Shown in pieces: positions 42,231-50,318 of a stretch of 64,000 nt of DNA. Under the pieces are notes generated by a model that saw only the letters and a list, made by a program, of their open reading frames with translations, made no database searches and had not been told where the DNA came from. The position numbers were made by a program, and so were the translations under genes. The DNA lies in NCBI GenBank assembly GCA_029785195.1, contig JAFMAD010000001.1:310001-374000 (forward strand), written 5' to 3'. The stretch is from Nitrososphaerota archaeon. GTDB taxonomy: Archaea > Thermoproteota > Nitrososphaeria > Nitrososphaerales > Gagatemarchaeaceae. Numbering within the stretch: position 1 is the stretch's first letter; every line of letters starts with the position of its first letter.

Positions 42231-43046
42231 ATGATGTCGCAGAACCACATGGGGCCACTTGCGAAGGACTTCATGGGGCGAGGCGTCATCACCGTGTATC
42301 AAGAGTCGAAGGTCGGGAAGGCAGTACGCGCAATGGACGAGCACGACATCGGCAGCGTCGTTGTCCTGGACAACCTCGGCCCTTGCGGCGTGTTCACCGA
42401 AAGGGACCTGCTTAGCAGGGTCCTTGCAAGGGGGAAGGATCCGGAAGACACTGTGGTCTCGGAGGTGGCCTCACCCCGGTTCCCGTCTATCGAGTCGACC
42501 AAGACGCTCGAGGAGGCGGCGGGCGCCATGATATCCAAGAAGAGCAGACTGATGGTCTTTGAGGGGGCAGGTCTGGTGGGCATCATCACCCCCACTGACC
42601 TGGTCAGGGCCATAAAAGACGCCGACAAGGACTTCTCGATCCTGAAGGTCATGTCTACCGAAGTCGTTACCGCCATGCCTGAGACTCCAATCGATGTGGT
42701 GGTAAGAGTAATGGATGAAAAGAAGGTCGGGAGCGTCCTGCTCTCCGAAGACGGCAGATGGACCGGGATATTCACCGAAAGGGACCTTGTAAGGAGGATA
42801 GTCGCGCGGAGGGAGAGGCTCGACACTCCGGTGGCGGCCGCTGCCACCAAGCCCCTGGTCATGGCGGAGCCAAGCATACTCGGCAGGGAGGCCGCCCGGG
42901 TGATGGCCGCCCACAAGTTCAAGCGCCTGCCTCTTTCTCTCGATGGCGAGGGGGTCGGCGTGGTGACCGCCAGGGACATCGTCGAAGCCTTCGCCAACGC
43001 CGACAGGCCAAGGGCTCCCCGCGTCGACTGGGTCCAGTGGAACTAA
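42231..43046 (+). CDS. protein with four CBS domains
   Basis: 271 residues from the ATG at 42231; an in-frame ATG at 42201 falls inside the TATA box, so I reject it. Two Bateman pairs: CBS1 (FMGRGVITVYQESKVGKAVRAMDEHDIGSVVVLDN...GVFTERDLL), CBS2 (FPSIESTKTLEEAAGAMISKKSRLMVF...GIITPTDLV), CBS3 (VVTAMPETPIDVVVRVMDEKKVGSVLL...GIFTERDLV), CBS4 (LVMAEPSILGREAARVMAAHKFKRLPL...GVVTARDIV). It likely senses adenine nucleotides. Signal target unknown. The palindrome upstream suggests it is regulated. Confidence 0.92.
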   Translation: MMSQNHMGPLAKDFMGRGVITVYQESKVGKAVRAMDEHDIGSVVVLDNLGPCGVFTERDLLSRVLARGKDPEDTVVSEVASPRFPSIESTKTLEEAAGAMISKKSRLMVFEGAGLVGIITPTDLVRAIKDADKDFSILKVMSTEVVTAMPETPIDVVVRVMDEKKVGSVLLSEDGRWTGIFTERDLVRRIVARRERLDTPVAAAATKPLVMAEPSILGREAARVMAAHKFKRLPLSLDGEGVGVVTARDIVEAFANADRPRAPRVDWVQWN

Positions 43047-43055
43047 GACTCCGGC

Positions 43056-43433
43056 TCAGATGGCGACCGACAGCCGCGTGTTGGCTCGGATCACGGCCTC
43101 CAGCCTCTCGGGCCCTACCTCCGACGCCTCGAACCTGACCCGGGCGACAGGCCTCGTGATCCTGATCATCTTCGTAATGTCAGAGGGGGTCCCCAGTACG
43201 ACAGCGTCGCACTCTACGGCGTTGATGCTCTTCTCCAGCTCCATGAGCTGCTCGTCGCTGTAGCCGAGGGCGGGCAGGACCTTACCCAACTTCGGGAACC
43301 TGTCGAAGGCGTTCCTGATGGAACCGACCGCAGCGGGCCTCGGGTCCACCAATGTCCCACCGGCCTCCCTCGCAGCGACAGCCCCCGCCCTCATGCCGGC
43401 CTGCTCGATCTCGACCACCGGAGTCTCTTCCAT
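43056..43433 (-). pseudogene. truncated C-terminal fragment of a cyclic-2,3-diphosphoglycerate-synthetase-like protein
   Basis: 125 residues matching only the C-terminal quarter of the cDPG-synthetase-like GTPase family, normally about 440 residues: VEIEQAGMRAGAVAAREAGGTLVDPRPAAVGSIRNAFDRFPKLGKVLPALGYSDEQLMELEKSINAVECDAVVLGTPSDITKMIRITRPVARVRF. The P-loop and N-terminal domains are absent, and the sequence upstream is occupied by a tRNA-Ser whose 3' end is 91 bp away. An ATG (43433) opens the fragment, so a short product is possible, but truncation by a rearrangement next to the tRNA is more likely. Confidence 0.6.
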
Positions 43434-43523
43434 CGCAGGGCGCCGCGTAGACGGTGGTCGCCATGTCCATGCCCGCGCCCGCGTCGTTCGACGCCTGGCG
43501 TGCGAGGACTGGTTCGAGGCAGG

Positions 43524-43621
43524 CGCCGGGTGTAGGATTCGAACCCACGCGACCGATGACGGTCACGGGCTTGCTTGCGGCAGACTCAAGGCCCGCGCAT
43601 TAACCGCTCTGCCAACCCGGC
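43524..43621 (-). tRNA. tRNA-Ser (anticodon TGA) with a 13-nt intron
   Basis: The acceptor GCCGGGT pairs with ACCCGGC, discriminator base G, no encoded CCA. D arm GCA/TGC with loop GAGCGGTTAA; anticodon stem CGGGC/GCCCG; long class-II variable arm with GACCG/CGGTC; T arm GTGGG-TTCGAAT-CCTAC. The anticodon loop spells CTTGAG then A after removal of 13 nt at 43584-43572, the canonical 37/38 position. The CTTG/CAAG helix flanked by 3-nt bulges AGT and CAA is a bulge-helix-bulge splice site. Anticodon TGA and discriminator G indicate serine. TATA-like sequence lies about 27-40 nt upstream (43648-43661). Confidence 0.93.
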
Positions 43622-43683
43622 CCAGTTCTTGGCGCCCTGCGGCTCGCTTCTTATGCTTTAGCAGGGGGCGGGTTCATAAGCCG

Positions 43684-44547
43684 ATGGAGCAGCGCCACGC
43701 CATGGGTCCCATAGTCCGCCGGGCAAGACCTTCCGACAAGGAGCCACTGATGAGTTTCATCAAGGACGTCTGGGGAGGACACGACTACATCCCAAGCGTG
43801 TGGGATGAGTGGGTCAGGGACGAGACAGACATGATGTATGTGGTTGAGCTCGACGGCGTCCCGGTAGGGATGAACAGGCTGAGGTTCCTCGATGACTCTT
43901 CGGCGTGGTTCGAGGGGGTGAGGGTCCACCCCTTATATCGCGGGAGGGGCCTGGCGACGCTGCTGGGGGAGAACTCCATGGACGTGGCCAGAAGACGGGG
44001 GGTAAAGGTCTTCAGGCTGACCAGCGGGTCGCGGAACAAGACTGCGCACAGGCAGATCGCCAGGATCGGGTTCTCAGAGGTCGCTCGCTTCAGCGTATAC
44101 AAGCTGGGGAAGGCGACGCCCTCTGGGAGCGGTGCAGAGCAGGTCGGCATCGGGGCGCTCGACGAGGCCGCGGAGATGGTGCGCGGGTCCCCTGAGTTCA
44201 AGGCAGGGCACGGGGTGTACTGGCACAACTGGGGGGCGGCCGTGATGACCCCTGAGGTGATCAGGAGGCTCGTCGAGCAAGGGGCGGTCTGGAGGCTCGG
44301 CGGCGCGGTGGCGGTCGCCGGGCTCGGAAGCGAGGGGAGGGATGGATGGGAGGAGGTCGGGTTCATCGGAGGCGAGCCGGCAGACGCGGTCATGCTCGCG
44401 AGGTTCATCCTCGGCGGGAGGAAGGACGCGGCTGGACGCTGGGTGTTCGTCCCTCAAGGATCCCCCATAGTCCATGCATTACGGACGTCCGGGTTCAGGC
44501 GTCACTTCTCGAACATACTGTTCGAAAGGAAGGCAGCCAAAGGTTAA
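43684..44547 (+). CDS. GNAT-family N-acetyltransferase with C-terminal extension
   Basis: 287 residues from the ATG at 43684 (43702 also possible). GNAT core at about 8-150: IVRRARPSDKEPLMSFIKDVW, MMYVVELDGVPVGMNRLRFLDDSSAWFEGVRVHPLYRGRGLATLLGENSMDVARRRGVKVFRLTSGSRNKTAHRQIARIGFSEVARF; RGRGLA is the acetyl-CoA pyrophosphate loop. The remaining ~130 residues resemble a second, degenerate GNAT half. An A/T-rich block TTATGCTTTA lies 25-34 nt upstream, shared with the divergent tRNA. Acceptor unknown. Confidence 0.88.
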   Translation: MEQRHAMGPIVRRARPSDKEPLMSFIKDVWGGHDYIPSVWDEWVRDETDMMYVVELDGVPVGMNRLRFLDDSSAWFEGVRVHPLYRGRGLATLLGENSMDVARRRGVKVFRLTSGSRNKTAHRQIARIGFSEVARFSVYKLGKATPSGSGAEQVGIGALDEAAEMVRGSPEFKAGHGVYWHNWGAAVMTPEVIRRLVEQGAVWRLGGAVAVAGLGSEGRDGWEEVGFIGGEPADAVMLARFILGGRKDAAGRWVFVPQGSPIVHALRTSGFRRHFSNILFERKAAKG

Positions 44548-44573
44548 TTCGCTCGACAGCGGCCCGGCCGAGT

Positions 44574-45461
44574 ATGGAAAGTGGAAGCAAGGTGACGGTG
44601 TTGGGTGCGGGCCTGATGGGGCACGGGATAGCGCAGGTCGCGTCCCAGGTGGGAAAGTTCGAAGTCTCGATACTGGACGTCGAACGTAGCTACCTGGACA
44701 GGGGGATGAAGATGATCGGGGACTCCATAGGCAAGTTCGTGGAGAAGGGGAGGCTGGCAAAGGACGAGGGGGAGGCCGCGTTGAAGCGGATCCACCCCAC
44801 CCTCGACTTGTCTGAGGCGTTGGAGGGGAGCAACCTTGTGATGGAAGCAGCAACGGAGGACCCCAAGCTCAAGCTGGACCTATACAGGAAGGTATCCCAA
44901 CTGGCGGGGGAGGAGACGGTGCTCGCGTCCAACACATCTTCCATCAGCATCACCCTCCTCGGCTCGGCGACGAAGAAGCCGGAGAACGTCTGCGGGATGC
45001 ACTTCTTCAACCCCCCGCAGCTGATGCCGCTCGTCGAAGTTATCAGGGGGAACAAGACGTCAGACGCGACCGTCGGCCGGGTGAAGGAGGTCTCGGCCAG
45101 GTTGGGGAAGGAGACGGTGCTCTGCAAGAAGGATTCGCCGGGGTTCATAGTGAACAGGATCCTGGTCCCCGCGCTGAACGAGGCGATCTTCCTTGTCCAT
45201 GAAGGGGTCGCTGACCCGGAGGACATCGACAAGGCTGTCAAGCTGGGCCTCAACTGGCCAATGGGCCCACTCCAGCTCCTGGACTACGTCGGCCTCGACA
45301 CGACGTTGAACATCACGCAGGTGTTCATGAACGAGTTCGAGGACTCGAAATACCGCCCGAGTCCCCTCCTAAAAGAGATGGTGAGGGCCGGGTTGAATGG
45401 GAGGAAGAGCGGCAGGGGGTTCTATGAGTGGGGTTCCCCCAGCGCTACGAAGTCGAAGTGA
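44574..45461 (+). CDS. 3-hydroxyacyl-CoA dehydrogenase
   Basis: 295 residues from the ATG at 44574. NAD site VTVLGAGLMGHGIAQVASQ, catalytic regions ASNTSSISIT, GMHFFNPPQLMPLVEVIRG (His-Glu pair) and KDSPGFIVNRIL, and C-terminal dimer domain GLNWPMGPLQLLDYVGLDTTLNI. It oxidises 3-hydroxyacyl-CoA to 3-oxoacyl-CoA with NAD in beta-oxidation. TATA-like GGTTAATTC is about 24-33 nt upstream. Single-domain form, unfused to a hydratase. It precedes thioesterase, crotonase and thiolase genes. Confidence 0.96.
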   Translation: MESGSKVTVLGAGLMGHGIAQVASQVGKFEVSILDVERSYLDRGMKMIGDSIGKFVEKGRLAKDEGEAALKRIHPTLDLSEALEGSNLVMEAATEDPKLKLDLYRKVSQLAGEETVLASNTSSISITLLGSATKKPENVCGMHFFNPPQLMPLVEVIRGNKTSDATVGRVKEVSARLGKETVLCKKDSPGFIVNRILVPALNEAIFLVHEGVADPEDIDKAVKLGLNWPMGPLQLLDYVGLDTTLNITQVFMNEFEDSKYRPSPLLKEMVRAGLNGRKSGRGFYEWGSPSATKSK

Positions 45462-45852
45462 GCCTTTCCTTCAGGTCTGGCGGGAACGGTATCTTCGCCC
45501 CTTTCAGGTCTGTGAGTACGTGGACAGTGTGCCCTGTCGCCAGAAGCGACCTCTCCGGGATCTTGTAGACCTCGTTCTCGAACCTGATGCTGCTATTGCC
45601 TACAGAGGCGACCTTCGTCTTGACCAGTACCTCGTCGTCGAAGCGGGCGGGGGCCCTGTAGTCCGCGTGGGCCTGTACGACGGGGAACGCCAAGCCGCGC
45701 CGGACCCATTCCACGTATCCGAGACCGTGGTCCCGGAGCAGCCCGACCCTCCCCACCTCAAACCAGGTCAGGAACTTCGCGTAGTAGACCACGCCCATGG
45801 TGTCCGTCTCCTCGAACCTGACCCGGAGCCTCTGCTCATGCCACTCTGCCAC
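45445..45852 (-). CDS. acyl-CoA thioesterase (YbgC/4-hydroxybenzoyl-CoA type)
   Basis: 135 residues, hotdog fold. The catalytic N-terminal block VRFEETDTMGVVYYAKFLTWFEVGRV carries the active-site aspartate; the rest matches YbgC-like thioesterases: PVVQAHADYRAPARFDDEVLVKTKVASVGNSSIRFENEVYK. It hydrolyses short or aromatic acyl-CoAs, balancing CoA in the degradation cluster. TATA-like TCGTTAAAG is about 25-33 nt upstream. The 3' end overlaps the dehydrogenase gene convergently by 17 bp. Confidence 0.9.
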   Translation of the reverse strand: MAEWHEQRLRVRFEETDTMGVVYYAKFLTWFEVGRVGLLRDHGLGYVEWVRRGLAFPVVQAHADYRAPARFDDEVLVKTKVASVGNSSIRFENEVYKIPERSLLATGHTVHVLTDLKGAKIPFPPDLKERLTSTS

Positions 45853-45946
45853 GGGACCGAGGGCGAGAGGGCCTCCCTTTAACGAGTACTCGAACCCGGT
45901 CTGAAAACCCTAAATAGGGTGAGAGAAGGCTCGTCTTTCGAGAATC

Positions 45947-46153
45947 ATGAACAGGAACCTGGTACTCATAGGCGGAGTTCTAGCCCTGATCGGACTGTTC
46001 GTCAACGTGGCGGTCGACCTAGACAACGTCTACGACATGACAACATCCACGCTGTGGCTGCTGACGGTCATCGTCGTCTTCGCAGGCGCCTTCCTCGGCG
46101 GCAAGAAGAGCGGATCTGCCGCTCCAAGTGCCTCAGGGACGGCGGGTCAGTAG
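45947..46153 (+). CDS. small two-helix membrane protein
   Basis: 68 residues: helices LVLIGGVLALIGLFVNVAV and LWLLTVIVVFAGAFLGG joined by the acidic DLDNVYDMTTST, with a Ser/Ala/Gly tail. A promoter CCCTAAATAGG lies about 29-39 nt before the ATG. No family recognised. It sits between the thioesterase and the crotonase genes but with its own promoter. Confidence 0.65.
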   Translation: MNRNLVLIGGVLALIGLFVNVAVDLDNVYDMTTSTLWLLTVIVVFAGAFLGGKKSGSAAPSASGTAGQ

Positions 46154-46262
46154 AAGACCTGATCCTCCTCGAATAGCCTGGCACGTCAACACGCGGTGCT
46201 GGCGTGCCACTCCAGGATTTTGTCGCAGGAGTTAATACAAACCAGCCTCGCCCCAAACGCCC

Positions 46263-47039
46263 TTGAACTACGAGACTCTGTCGGCCTCGAAGGAGGGCCC
46301 GTTGGGGGTCATAACCATCAACAGACCGGATGCGATGAACGCGCTGAGCAACAAGCTCGTCCACGAGCTCGTCTCAGCCCTGACTGCTTTCGAGTCTGAC
46401 GAGGATGTCAGGTGTCTGGTGATAGCGGGGAGCGAAAGGGCGTTCTCCGCGGGGGCGGACATCAAGGAGATGGCCGACATGTCGGCCGTCGAGATGTCGA
46501 TGTCGGGTCACTTCTTCCCTCTATGGGACAAGGTAGGTAAGTATCCGAAGCCCATAGTCGGGGCGCTGAGCGGGTTCGTCCTTGGGGGCGGGCTCGAGCT
46601 AGCGATGAGCTTGGATGTGCTCGTAGCGTCGGAGACGACGCAGCTCGGCCAGCCCGAGATTAACATCGGAGTGATCCCTGGAGGAGGCGGGACGCAGAGG
46701 CTGACGAGGGCCGTGGGGAAGTACAAAGCGATGGAGATGATCCTCACGGGGAGGAGGATAGGAGCGGAGGAAGCCAAGGGGCTAGGGCTGGTCAGCAGAG
46801 TGGTCCCAAAGGAAGCGTACCTGGAGGAGGCGAAGAAGGTCGCGAGCGAGATCGCATCGAAGTCGCCCGTGTCCGTGAGGCTCGCGAAGATGGCGGTCAA
46901 CAAGGCCTTTGAGATGGGCCTGAGCGACGGGCTGGATTTCGAGAGGGAGCTGTTCTACCTGCTCTTCGCGTCAGAAGACGCCAAGGAGGGGATGAGGGCG
47001 TTCTTGGAGAAGAGGAAGCCCGATTTCAAGGGGAAGTAG
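46263..47039 (+). CDS. enoyl-CoA hydratase/isomerase (crotonase family)
   Basis: 258 residues, TTG start, with TATA-like GTTAATACA about 25-33 nt upstream. Oxyanion-hole segments ERAFSAGADIKEM and SGFVLGGGLELAMSLDVLVAS; catalytic glutamates in LGQPEINIGVIPGGGGTQRLTRAVG, as in true enoyl-CoA hydratases. It adds water across 2-enoyl-CoA. Stop codon abuts the ATG of the next crotonase gene, so the two form one operon. Confidence 0.95.
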   Translation: MNYETLSASKEGPLGVITINRPDAMNALSNKLVHELVSALTAFESDEDVRCLVIAGSERAFSAGADIKEMADMSAVEMSMSGHFFPLWDKVGKYPKPIVGALSGFVLGGGLELAMSLDVLVASETTQLGQPEINIGVIPGGGGTQRLTRAVGKYKAMEMILTGRRIGAEEAKGLGLVSRVVPKEAYLEEAKKVASEIASKSPVSVRLAKMAVNKAFEMGLSDGLDFERELFYLLFASEDAKEGMRAFLEKRKPDFKGK

Positions 47040-47834
47040 ATGGAGTACGAGACGGTCAGGACGGAGGAGGCAGGGAGGGTCCTCTGGATAACCCTGAACA
47101 GACCAGACAAGCTCAACGCGTTCGACGAGCAGATGGGGGTCGACCTGCTGGAAGCGCTCAGGGAGGGGGAGAAGTCCGCCGAGGCGAGGTGCCTGGTCAT
47201 CACGGGGGAGGGGAAGGCGTTCTCCGTCGGGGAAGACCTGAACACCAACAGGTCGCGCTACGACAGCGGCAAGCCGGTGCGCCTGGGCGAGGTGCTTCAG
47301 AGGAAGTACAACCCGATAGTAGCAAGGATCAGGAGAATGGAGAAGCCGGTGCTCGCTGCGGTCAACGGCGTAACTGCGGGGGCGGGGCTGGGGCTGGCGC
47401 TGGCCTGCGACCTTCGGGCGGCGTCGGACAGGGCGACGTTCCATGAAGCTTTCATCAAGGTCGGCCTTGCGCCGGATTCGGGGACCAGCTTCTGGCTGAC
47501 GCGGATCCTGGGGCTCGGGAGGGCCATGGAGGTCGGGCTGCTGGGCGAGTCCATAGACGCCCAGAAGGCGATGAGCCTGGGCCTCGTCAACTGGGTCTTC
47601 CCTGACGGCGAGTTCAGGGAGAGGTCTGCCGCCATGGCCGAGAGGCTGGCGAAGGGACCCACCAAGGCTATGGGGCTGACCAAGAGGGCGCTGAACAGGG
47701 CGGTGGTCGTCGACGTCGAGTCGGCTCTGGAATACGAGATGTACCTGCAGGATGTCGCAGGGAGGACCAGGGACCACGCCGAGGGGGTCAAGGCGTTCTT
47801 CGACAAGCGGGAACCGAACTTCGTCGGCGAATAG
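47040..47834 (+). CDS. crotonase-family isomerase, PaaG-like
   Basis: 264 residues starting immediately after the previous stop. Crotonase blocks KAFSVGEDLN and NGVTAGAGLGLALACDLRAAS; the second active-site segment is IKVGLAPDSGTSFWLTRILG, with Asp where hydratases have Glu, as in PaaG (1,2-epoxyphenylacetyl-CoA isomerase) and some dienoyl-CoA isomerases. That hints at aromatic ring or unsaturated fatty acid degradation. The rest of a phenylacetate operon is not visible, so the specific role is inference. Confidence 0.88.
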   Translation: MEYETVRTEEAGRVLWITLNRPDKLNAFDEQMGVDLLEALREGEKSAEARCLVITGEGKAFSVGEDLNTNRSRYDSGKPVRLGEVLQRKYNPIVARIRRMEKPVLAAVNGVTAGAGLGLALACDLRAASDRATFHEAFIKVGLAPDSGTSFWLTRILGLGRAMEVGLLGESIDAQKAMSLGLVNWVFPDGEFRERSAAMAERLAKGPTKAMGLTKRALNRAVVVDVESALEYEMYLQDVAGRTRDHAEGVKAFFDKREPNFVGE

Positions 47835-47925
47835 GGCCTGCTCCAGGAGGCGAGCATGCCAGTACGGCGCCGGTCGGACCCGCGCCCCAGTAAAGGAGAT
47901 AAGCCCGCGGCCGCCTTCCAGGCGT

Positions 47926-49122
47926 GTGAAAGACGTAGTAGTGGTCGAGGCCCTGCGGACCCCCATCGGCAGGTACGGCGGCATATTGAAGTCAGTCAGG
48001 TCCGACGACCTCGGGGCGCTCGTCCTGGGGAAGGCCCTTGAAAGAGCCGGGGTCGACCCGGCGTCGGTCGACGACGTCTATCTTGGCTGCTCGAACCAGG
48101 CGGGAGAGGACAACAGGAACGTGGCCAGGATGGCGACGCTCCTTGCCGGCATCCCGTACTCGGTCCCCGGGGCCACGGTCAACCGACTCTGCGGGTCCGG
48201 GTTGGAGGCAATCAACAGCGCAGCCAGGGTCATCTCGTCCGGGGAGGGGGACATTCTATTGGCCGGTGGGGTCGAGAGCATGACCCGCGCCCCCCTCGTG
48301 GCTCTGAAGCCCGAAGCGGGGTTCGAAAGAGGGGGCGTCTCCCTGGTGGATACGACCATAGGATGGAGGTTCTTGAACCCGGCGTTCCCGCAGGACTACC
48401 CGCCGCTGTCCATGGGGGAGACCGCGGAGAACCTCGCGGAGAAGTACAGCATCTCTAGGGAAACCCAAGACGAGTTCGCCCTCTGGAGCCACAGGAAAGC
48501 CGTGGAGGCGGCCCGGGAAGGGAGGTTCAGGGACGAGGTCGTCCCCGTCGTCACCCCGGAAAAGCCCGAAGGGGTGGCGGAAGACGAGGGCCCGAGGAAA
48601 GACACGTCGATCGAGAAGCTCTCGAAGCTAAAGCCCGCCTTCCGAAAAGGAGGGACGGTCACGGCTGGGAACTCGTCGGGAATCAACGACGGCGCCTCCG
48701 CCCTTGTCCTCATGCGCGAGGAGAAAGCCAGAGACATCGGGGTCAAGCCCGTAGCGAGGGTCCTGGGGTCTGCCACCGCTGGGGTCCACCCGAGCTACAT
48801 GGGGCTGGGCCCGGTGCACTCGACCCGGAAGCTCCTTTCGAGGCTGGGGATGGGGATGGAGGAGTTCGGGGTCATCGAGCTAAACGAGGCGTTCGCCGCC
48901 CAAGTGCTGGCCTGCGCGGCGGAGATGCCCGAGCTCAATCTCAAGAAGACCAACCCGAACGGCGGGGCGATAGCCATCGGGCACCCCCTCGGCTGCAGCG
49001 GAGCAAGGATAGCCACCACCCTCCTACATCAGATGCGCAGGACCGGGACCAAGTACGGCCTGGCCGCCATGTGCATCGGGGTCGGGCAGGGGATATCCAC
49101 GGCGTTCGAGCTCATGAAGTAG
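47926..49122 (+). CDS. acetyl-CoA acyltransferase (thiolase)
   Basis: 398 residues from the GTG at 47926; sequence upstream in this frame is not family-like. Active-site cysteine 89 in NRLCGSGLEA, histidine in GGAIAIGHPLGCSGAR and the second cysteine in MCIGVGQGISTAFE. Length and EALRTPIGRYGG start fit degradative thiolases (FadA/PcaF type). It cleaves 3-oxoacyl-CoA to acetyl-CoA and a shortened acyl-CoA. TATA-like TAAAGGAGATAAG is about 24-36 nt upstream. Completes the beta-oxidation set with the dehydrogenases and crotonases. Confidence 0.96.
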   Translation: MKDVVVVEALRTPIGRYGGILKSVRSDDLGALVLGKALERAGVDPASVDDVYLGCSNQAGEDNRNVARMATLLAGIPYSVPGATVNRLCGSGLEAINSAARVISSGEGDILLAGGVESMTRAPLVALKPEAGFERGGVSLVDTTIGWRFLNPAFPQDYPPLSMGETAENLAEKYSISRETQDEFALWSHRKAVEAAREGRFRDEVVPVVTPEKPEGVAEDEGPRKDTSIEKLSKLKPAFRKGGTVTAGNSSGINDGASALVLMREEKARDIGVKPVARVLGSATAGVHPSYMGLGPVHSTRKLLSRLGMGMEEFGVIELNEAFAAQVLACAAEMPELNLKKTNPNGGAIAIGHPLGCSGARIATTLLHQMRRTGTKYGLAAMCIGVGQGISTAFELMK

Positions 49123-49183
49123 CGGCTGTCCATCGCTCAGGTCGGCGACGGGCGCGCTTCGCTACCGCCCTCGTCACCGCGTG

Positions 49184-49726
49184 TCAGCTCCTCTTGGTCG
49201 TCCAGACCTCTTCCTTCTTCCGGGCCCTGCGGTTTTCCCACCTGGAAAGGTTGAACAGGTACGAAGAGAGCCTGTTGAAGAAGGGGAGCAGCTCCGGGTT
49301 CATGGCCTCAGCCCTCCCGGCCGTGACCAGCCTCCTTTCCGCCCGCCTGCACACGGCCCTCGCGAAGTGGAGCATAGCCCCTGACTGGGAGCCCCCTGGG
49401 AGGATGAAGTTGCGCAGCGGCGGGAGTCCGGCAAGAAGGCCGTCGGTCAGCTCTTCCACCCTCCTTGTGTCTGAAGCCGAGATTCTCGGGACCCTTTGGG
49501 CGGACCCGAGCTCCGTGGCCGCGTCGCCGCCGGCAATGAAGAGGAGGCCCTGGATCTCTTTCAGGGGCGTCCGCAGCTCTTTCCTTCTGGTCCCTGCGAT
49601 GACAGCGCCGACCACCGAGTTCAGCTCGTCGATGGTCCCGTAGGCTTCCACCCTCGGGTCATCCTTGCGCACCCGTCTGGCCCCGTAGAGGGAAGTCTCC
49701 CCCTCGTCTCCCCGCCTGGTGTACAT
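49184..49726 (-). CDS. ATP:cob(I)alamin adenosyltransferase, PduO type
   Basis: 180 residues. N-terminal YTRRGDEGETSLYGARRVRKDDPRVEAYGTIDELNS binds ATP; C-terminal FARAVCRRAERRLV and NRLSSYLFNLSRWENRR complete the PduO/MMAB signature. It makes adenosylcobalamin, needed for methylmalonyl-CoA mutase. Next to beta-oxidation genes this suggests use of propionyl-CoA from odd-chain or branched substrates. TATA-like GTTAATAATTC is about 20-32 nt before the ATG. Confidence 0.95.
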   Translation of the reverse strand: MYTRRGDEGETSLYGARRVRKDDPRVEAYGTIDELNSVVGAVIAGTRRKELRTPLKEIQGLLFIAGGDAATELGSAQRVPRISASDTRRVEELTDGLLAGLPPLRNFILPGGSQSGAMLHFARAVCRRAERRLVTAGRAEAMNPELLPFFNRLSSYLFNLSRWENRRARKKEEVWTTKRS

Positions 49727-49883
49727 CAGGCAGCAGGCACGGGCCTAGAATTATTAACGATAACATGCGGGATGATCGGCAGCCCCCCCGCGGATACAAT
49801 GCCGATTCTTTGGGTCAACGAAAGAACAACGCTTGGTCGCCGATTTTACAGTCTGAAGTTTCTTATTGGCAGCGAGGGGAAAG

Positions 49884-50318
49884 GTGGTGGCGAGTCAGAT
49901 AACGACGTTCGAACACCAGGAGAAGCACCAGTTCACTCCTCAGGAAGCGTCCAAACTCCTCTCAGACATCAGGCCCAAGGTGAAGGAGCTTATCGAAAGC
50001 AGAAAGGCAGTAGAGCGGCTACACGTCGAGATAGAGAGAAGCAATCTCATCGGATTCAGGACACCGGCGCTGGCTGAGAAGGCTGCGCAGCTGGACTCCC
50101 TCGTCGACGACTTGACCGGGAAGATAGCGGAACTGGAAGACCTGGGGGTGGAGGTCAAGGACCTCGAGTTCGGGCTCGTGGACTTCCCTGCAGAGAGGTA
50201 CGGCGAGAAGGTACTCCTATGTTGGAGGTACGGCGAACCGGAGGTCTCTTTCTGGCACGGCAGGACAGAGGGCTACAAGGGACGGAAGGCTCTGAAGATG
50301 CAACTGATTCAACCCTGA
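49884..50318 (+). CDS. DUF2203 family protein
   Basis: 144 residues from the GTG at 49884 (a TTG at 49866 is also open but overlaps the likely promoter). The family pattern is clear: FTPQEASKLLSDIRPKVKELIESRKAVERL (coiled N-terminal helix), LDSLVDDLTGKIAELEDLGVEVKDLEFGLVDFPAERYGEKVLLCWRYGEPEVSFWHGRTEGYKGR. Small soluble helical protein of unknown role found in archaea and bacteria. It runs convergently into the amidohydrolase gene with a 10-bp overlap. Confidence 0.85.
   Translation: MVASQITTFEHQEKHQFTPQEASKLLSDIRPKVKELIESRKAVERLHVEIERSNLIGFRTPALAEKAAQLDSLVDDLTGKIAELEDLGVEVKDLEFGLVDFPAERYGEKVLLCWRYGEPEVSFWHGRTEGYKGRKALKMQLIQP

Noticed and set aside
43524-43621. Reading the tRNA as tRNA-Leu with anticodon GAG
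   Set aside because: The stem pairing requires the CGGGC/GCCCG register that places TGA at 34-36, and the discriminator base is G, as in tRNA-Ser, not A.
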